A stretch of DNA of 7,408 nucleotides from Bacteriovoracaceae bacterium (GTDB lineage Bacteria > Bdellovibrionota > Bacteriovoracia > Bacteriovoracales > Bacteriovoracaceae). The DNA lies in the NCBI GenBank assembly GCA_947448095.1, contig CANFNN010000147.1, forward strand, positions 1 through 7,408, written 5' to 3'. This document shows, piece by piece, positions 5,880 to 7,408 of this stretch (positions within the stretch are counted from its first letter, which is position 1; each line of letters begins with the position of its first letter). Under the pieces are notes generated by a model. It ran no database searches. It was not told the origin of the DNA and was given only the letters and a program-made list of their open reading frames with translations. The position numbers and the translations under genes are program-made.

Positions 5880-6510
5880 TGGCCTTACGGTCACAATATT
5901 CATTTTGTGCATGACCAGCATGACCTTTAACCCACATCCACTCAACTTGCATAAATTTCTCTCGAACTAAATCCAAGGCTTGCCATAAATCCAAATTTTC
6001 GGGTGCTTTGTTATCAGCTTTCTTCCATCCTCGGGACTTCCAACCCTTCACCCAAGATTTCATTCCATCTACAACGTATTTTGAGTCAGTGATAATTTTT
6101 ACTTTCGTAAGAAGAGGGTCTCTACCCATCGCTGGCAAAACGATTAGCAGTTCATGCAACCCCTTTAATGGCCCCGAGAGTTCCATCTTATTATTGGTGG
6201 TATAGGCCTCATACTCTACTCCCTCGGCTATCACCTCACCATTGTGCTGTTGAATCACAAAAGCAAAAGCTCCTGGACCTGGATTGCCACGGCAGCCTCC
6301 ATCGGAATAAACAGCAATAGTTTCAACCTCGTCCCCAATTTCAATAGGAGCAGGAAGTGTGCCTATTACTTTGATGGCGACAGTTTCAGGCAAATCTTCA
6401 ATGGCATTTCGGATGGTTTCGAAAGCGTCTTTTAGTCCTTTAGGGTTACCTGTTTCAGTAACCAACCATTTTTCAATCGTGTTTAGAGATTTTAAGTGCT
6501 TTTTTTTCAT
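5848..6510 (-). CDS. Ribonuclease HI with N-terminal extension
   Basis: Predicted 220-residue endonuclease that cuts the RNA strand of RNA-DNA hybrids, for primer removal and R-loop clearance. The catalytic set is complete: D70 in YSDGGCRGNPGPG, E110 in TNNKMEL, D142 in ITDSKYV, H197 in VKGHAGH and D207 in EYCDRKAN. The basic W-rich helix (SWVKGWKSRGW, 152-162) matches the substrate-handle region of E. coli RNase HI. About 64 residues precede the domain. They are mostly charged and helical, and do not look like the eukaryotic hybrid-binding domain. I took ATG 6510 because AAAGG lies eight bases upstream. The frame stays open to 6648, but that stretch runs across the divergent promoter region and does not look like RNase H. 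It heads a transcription unit with the binding-protein gene. Confidence 0.95.
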   Translation of the reverse strand: MKKKHLKSLNTIEKWLVTETGNPKGLKDAFETIRNAIEDLPETVAIKVIGTLPAPIEIGDEVETIAVYSDGGCRGNPGPGAFAFVIQQHNGEVIAEGVEYEAYTTNNKMELSGPLKGLHELLIVLPAMGRDPLLTKVKIITDSKYVVDGMKSWVKGWKSRGWKKADNKAPENLDLWQALDLVREKFMQVEWMWVKGHAGHAQNEYCDRKANEVMDDNSSR

Positions 6511-6550
6511 TGAACGAGCCTTTTGACTACCTGCAAAACAGCGTTTCCCT

Positions 6551-6579
6551 TTGCCAATTTTGGAACAGCGAAGTATGTT
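6551..6579 (+). promoter_or_regulatory. Promoter of the PTPS-like gene
   Basis: TTGCCA (6551-6556), 17 bases and TATGTT (6574-6579) match 5 of 6 and 4 of 6 sigma70 positions. Transcription would start near 6586, about 27 bases before the TTG start at 6613. This supports the short form of the protein and excludes the ATG at 6523. Confidence 0.55.
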
Positions 6580-6600
6580 TTGACGTCTGCAACCCAAACC

Positions 6601-6604
6601 AGGA
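6601..6604 (+). promoter_or_regulatory. Ribosome binding site that supports a TTG start
   Basis: AGGA ends eight bases before TTG at 6613-6615. No ATG lies in frame between 6523 and the codon of M22, which is already past the first zinc ligand, so a non-ATG start is needed. Confidence 0.6.
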
Positions 6605-6612
6605 AACAACTT

Positions 6613-7110
6613 TTGAGTCCTAGCTTTTCGATTAAAGTCTATAAGCAATACTTTAACTTTGCATCCTCACATTTCATGATTTTTGAAAATGGTGGACGTG
6701 AACCACTTCATGGACATAATTATCGCGTGCAAATTAAAGGTGAGGCCCCAGAGCTTGCAGGCGATATGGTTTTTGATTTTCTTGATATCAAACCAATCGT
6801 AAGAGAGGTCTGCGATTCGCTTGATCACAAGCTACTCATTCCTAAAGACAATAAGCTTCTGAAAATTTTTACTGAAAAAAAGAACTACGTCATAGAAACT
6901 CCAGATGAATCCGTTTTTTCAATCCCCATGACCGATACATTATTACTTCCGATTCTTAATACGAGTGCTGAGAGACTTGCTGTCTATATTTCTGAAGAGA
7001 TTCGTAAAAAAGTTCTATCAAAATACAATTATTCATTTACTAGCCTAGAAGTGGAGGTTGAAGAAACACCCGGTCAGTCGGCTGTCTATCTTCATCGTGA
7101 GACATTATGA
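6613..7110 (+). CDS. 6-pyruvoyl-tetrahydropterin synthase paralogue, PTPS-III type
   Basis: Predicted 165-residue zinc enzyme acting on 7,8-dihydroneopterin triphosphate. Zinc ligands are H20 (ASSH), H33 and H35 (LHGHNY). D71-H72 (SLDHKL) and E151 (VEVEET) match the usual catalytic positions. The nucleophilic cysteine of QueD (C-x-x-x-H-G-H) is absent. E30 sits in E-P-L-H-G-H, the E-x-x-H-G-H signature of PTPS-III, which is known from published work to form 6-hydroxymethyl-7,8-dihydropterin and so replace FolB in folate synthesis. A 30-residue segment (about 86-116) is longer than in QueD. The start is TTG, chosen from the AGGA at 6601 and the promoter at 6551. The TGA overlaps the next ATG. 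Databases may label it QueD or 6-carboxytetrahydropterin synthase; I prefer the folate role but have not tested it. Confidence 0.85.
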   Translation: MSPSFSIKVYKQYFNFASSHFMIFENGGREPLHGHNYRVQIKGEAPELAGDMVFDFLDIKPIVREVCDSLDHKLLIPKDNKLLKIFTEKKNYVIETPDESVFSIPMTDTLLLPILNTSAERLAVYISEEIRKKVLSKYNYSFTSLEVEVEETPGQSAVYLHRETL

Positions 7111-7408
7111 TTTTTTCTGAATTAGAAAGTGGTGCCTCTCTCGAGGGTCACCCGATCAACGTCTTTAAAACCGATATCAAAGCTTCAAAATACCTTTATC
7201 TGATTGGCGGAGTTCATGGAGATGAAGTTGAAGGCGTTTACGTCTTACAGGAGCTATTTAACTGGCTCAAGAATGAACACTCTCTCAAAGATATGCCGAT
7301 CGTAGTTGTCCCTATATTGAATGTTGACGGCTACCGATCTCAGTCCAGAGTTAATGCTCACTTAGTTGACCTGAACCGAAATCTTCCCACCAAAGACTGG
7401 ACACCTGA
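7107..7408 (+). CDS. M14-family zinc carboxypeptidase/amidase-like protein, N-terminal part
   Basis: The first 100 residues of a protein cut by the window end. No signal peptide is visible, so the product is probably cytoplasmic. H37-G-D-E40 in GGVHGDEVEG are the first two zinc ligands of the M14 fold. N72-V-D-G matches the NPDG region. R81-V-N and D88-L-N-R-N match the arginines and asparagine that bind the substrate carboxylate. VDLNRNLPTKDW is very like MpaA-type murein-peptide amidases and related M14 enzymes, so cleavage of a cell-wall peptide or small amino-acid conjugate is likely. The third zinc ligand and the catalytic glutamate lie beyond the window. The ATG overlaps the stop of the PTPS-like gene in ATGA (7107-7110), so translation is probably coupled. 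Confidence 0.87.
   Translation, partial: MIFSELESGASLEGHPINVFKTDIKASKYLYLIGGVHGDEVEGVYVLQELFNWLKNEHSLKDMPIVVVPILNVDGYRSQSRVNAHLVDLNRNLPTKDWTP

Noticed and set aside
6511..6648. Upstream extension of the RNase H frame to 6648
   Set aside because: It lacks RNase H similarity, crosses the divergent promoter and the PTPS start, and the ATG at 6510 has a good ribosome site.

Overview
The window is AT-rich, gene-dense bacterial DNA that fits a Gram-negative delta-like predator of the Bdellovibrionota, and the Bacteriovorax/Peredibacter side best. This placement is inferred. It rests on the style of the exported metallopeptidase at the left end (a WASNEGQADYF-type zinc-ligand region and many cysteines), the number of signal-peptide and lipoprotein genes, and the base composition. 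No rRNA or other phylogenetic marker is present.

Left part (1-1786). A 400-bp leader with no confident gene precedes an exported M48-like zinc metallopeptidase (402-1322, +), which ends at a textbook intrinsic terminator. A 360-bp spacer follows. It holds two diverged copies of a 125-160 bp unit and may be decayed coding DNA. It ends at the terminator of the next, convergent gene.

Centre (1787-5879). A minus-strand run reads ATPase (4035-3442), permease (3454-2579) and FKBP-type prolyl isomerase lipoprotein (2533-1787). The ATPase and permease look like a reduced FecCD/BtuCD-type importer. The likely substrate-binding protein (5879-5070, BtuF/FecB-like) is on the same strand, but a plus-strand M48 lipoprotein protease (4096-5073) lies between it and the ATPase. 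The importer is therefore split by a protease gene whose stop codon overlaps the binding-protein stop tail to tail. A compact divergent promoter region (4036-4095) serves the protease and the ATPase.

Right part (5848-7408). An RNase HI gene with a long N-terminal extension (6510-5848, -) overlaps the start of the binding-protein gene. Divergent from it is a 6-pyruvoyl-tetrahydropterin-synthase paralogue starting at TTG (6613-7110, +). Its active site carries Glu-x-x-His-Gly-His in place of the usual Cys motif, the signature of the PTPS-III group that substitutes for FolB in folate synthesis. A 4-base ATGA overlap couples it to an M14 zinc carboxypeptidase/amidase-like gene that runs off the window.

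I see no phage, insertion sequence, CRISPR array, tRNA or rRNA. The least conventional items are the split reduced importer, the glycine-zipper hairpin inside the M48 protease, the PTPS-III active site and the degenerate repeats at 1409-1710.
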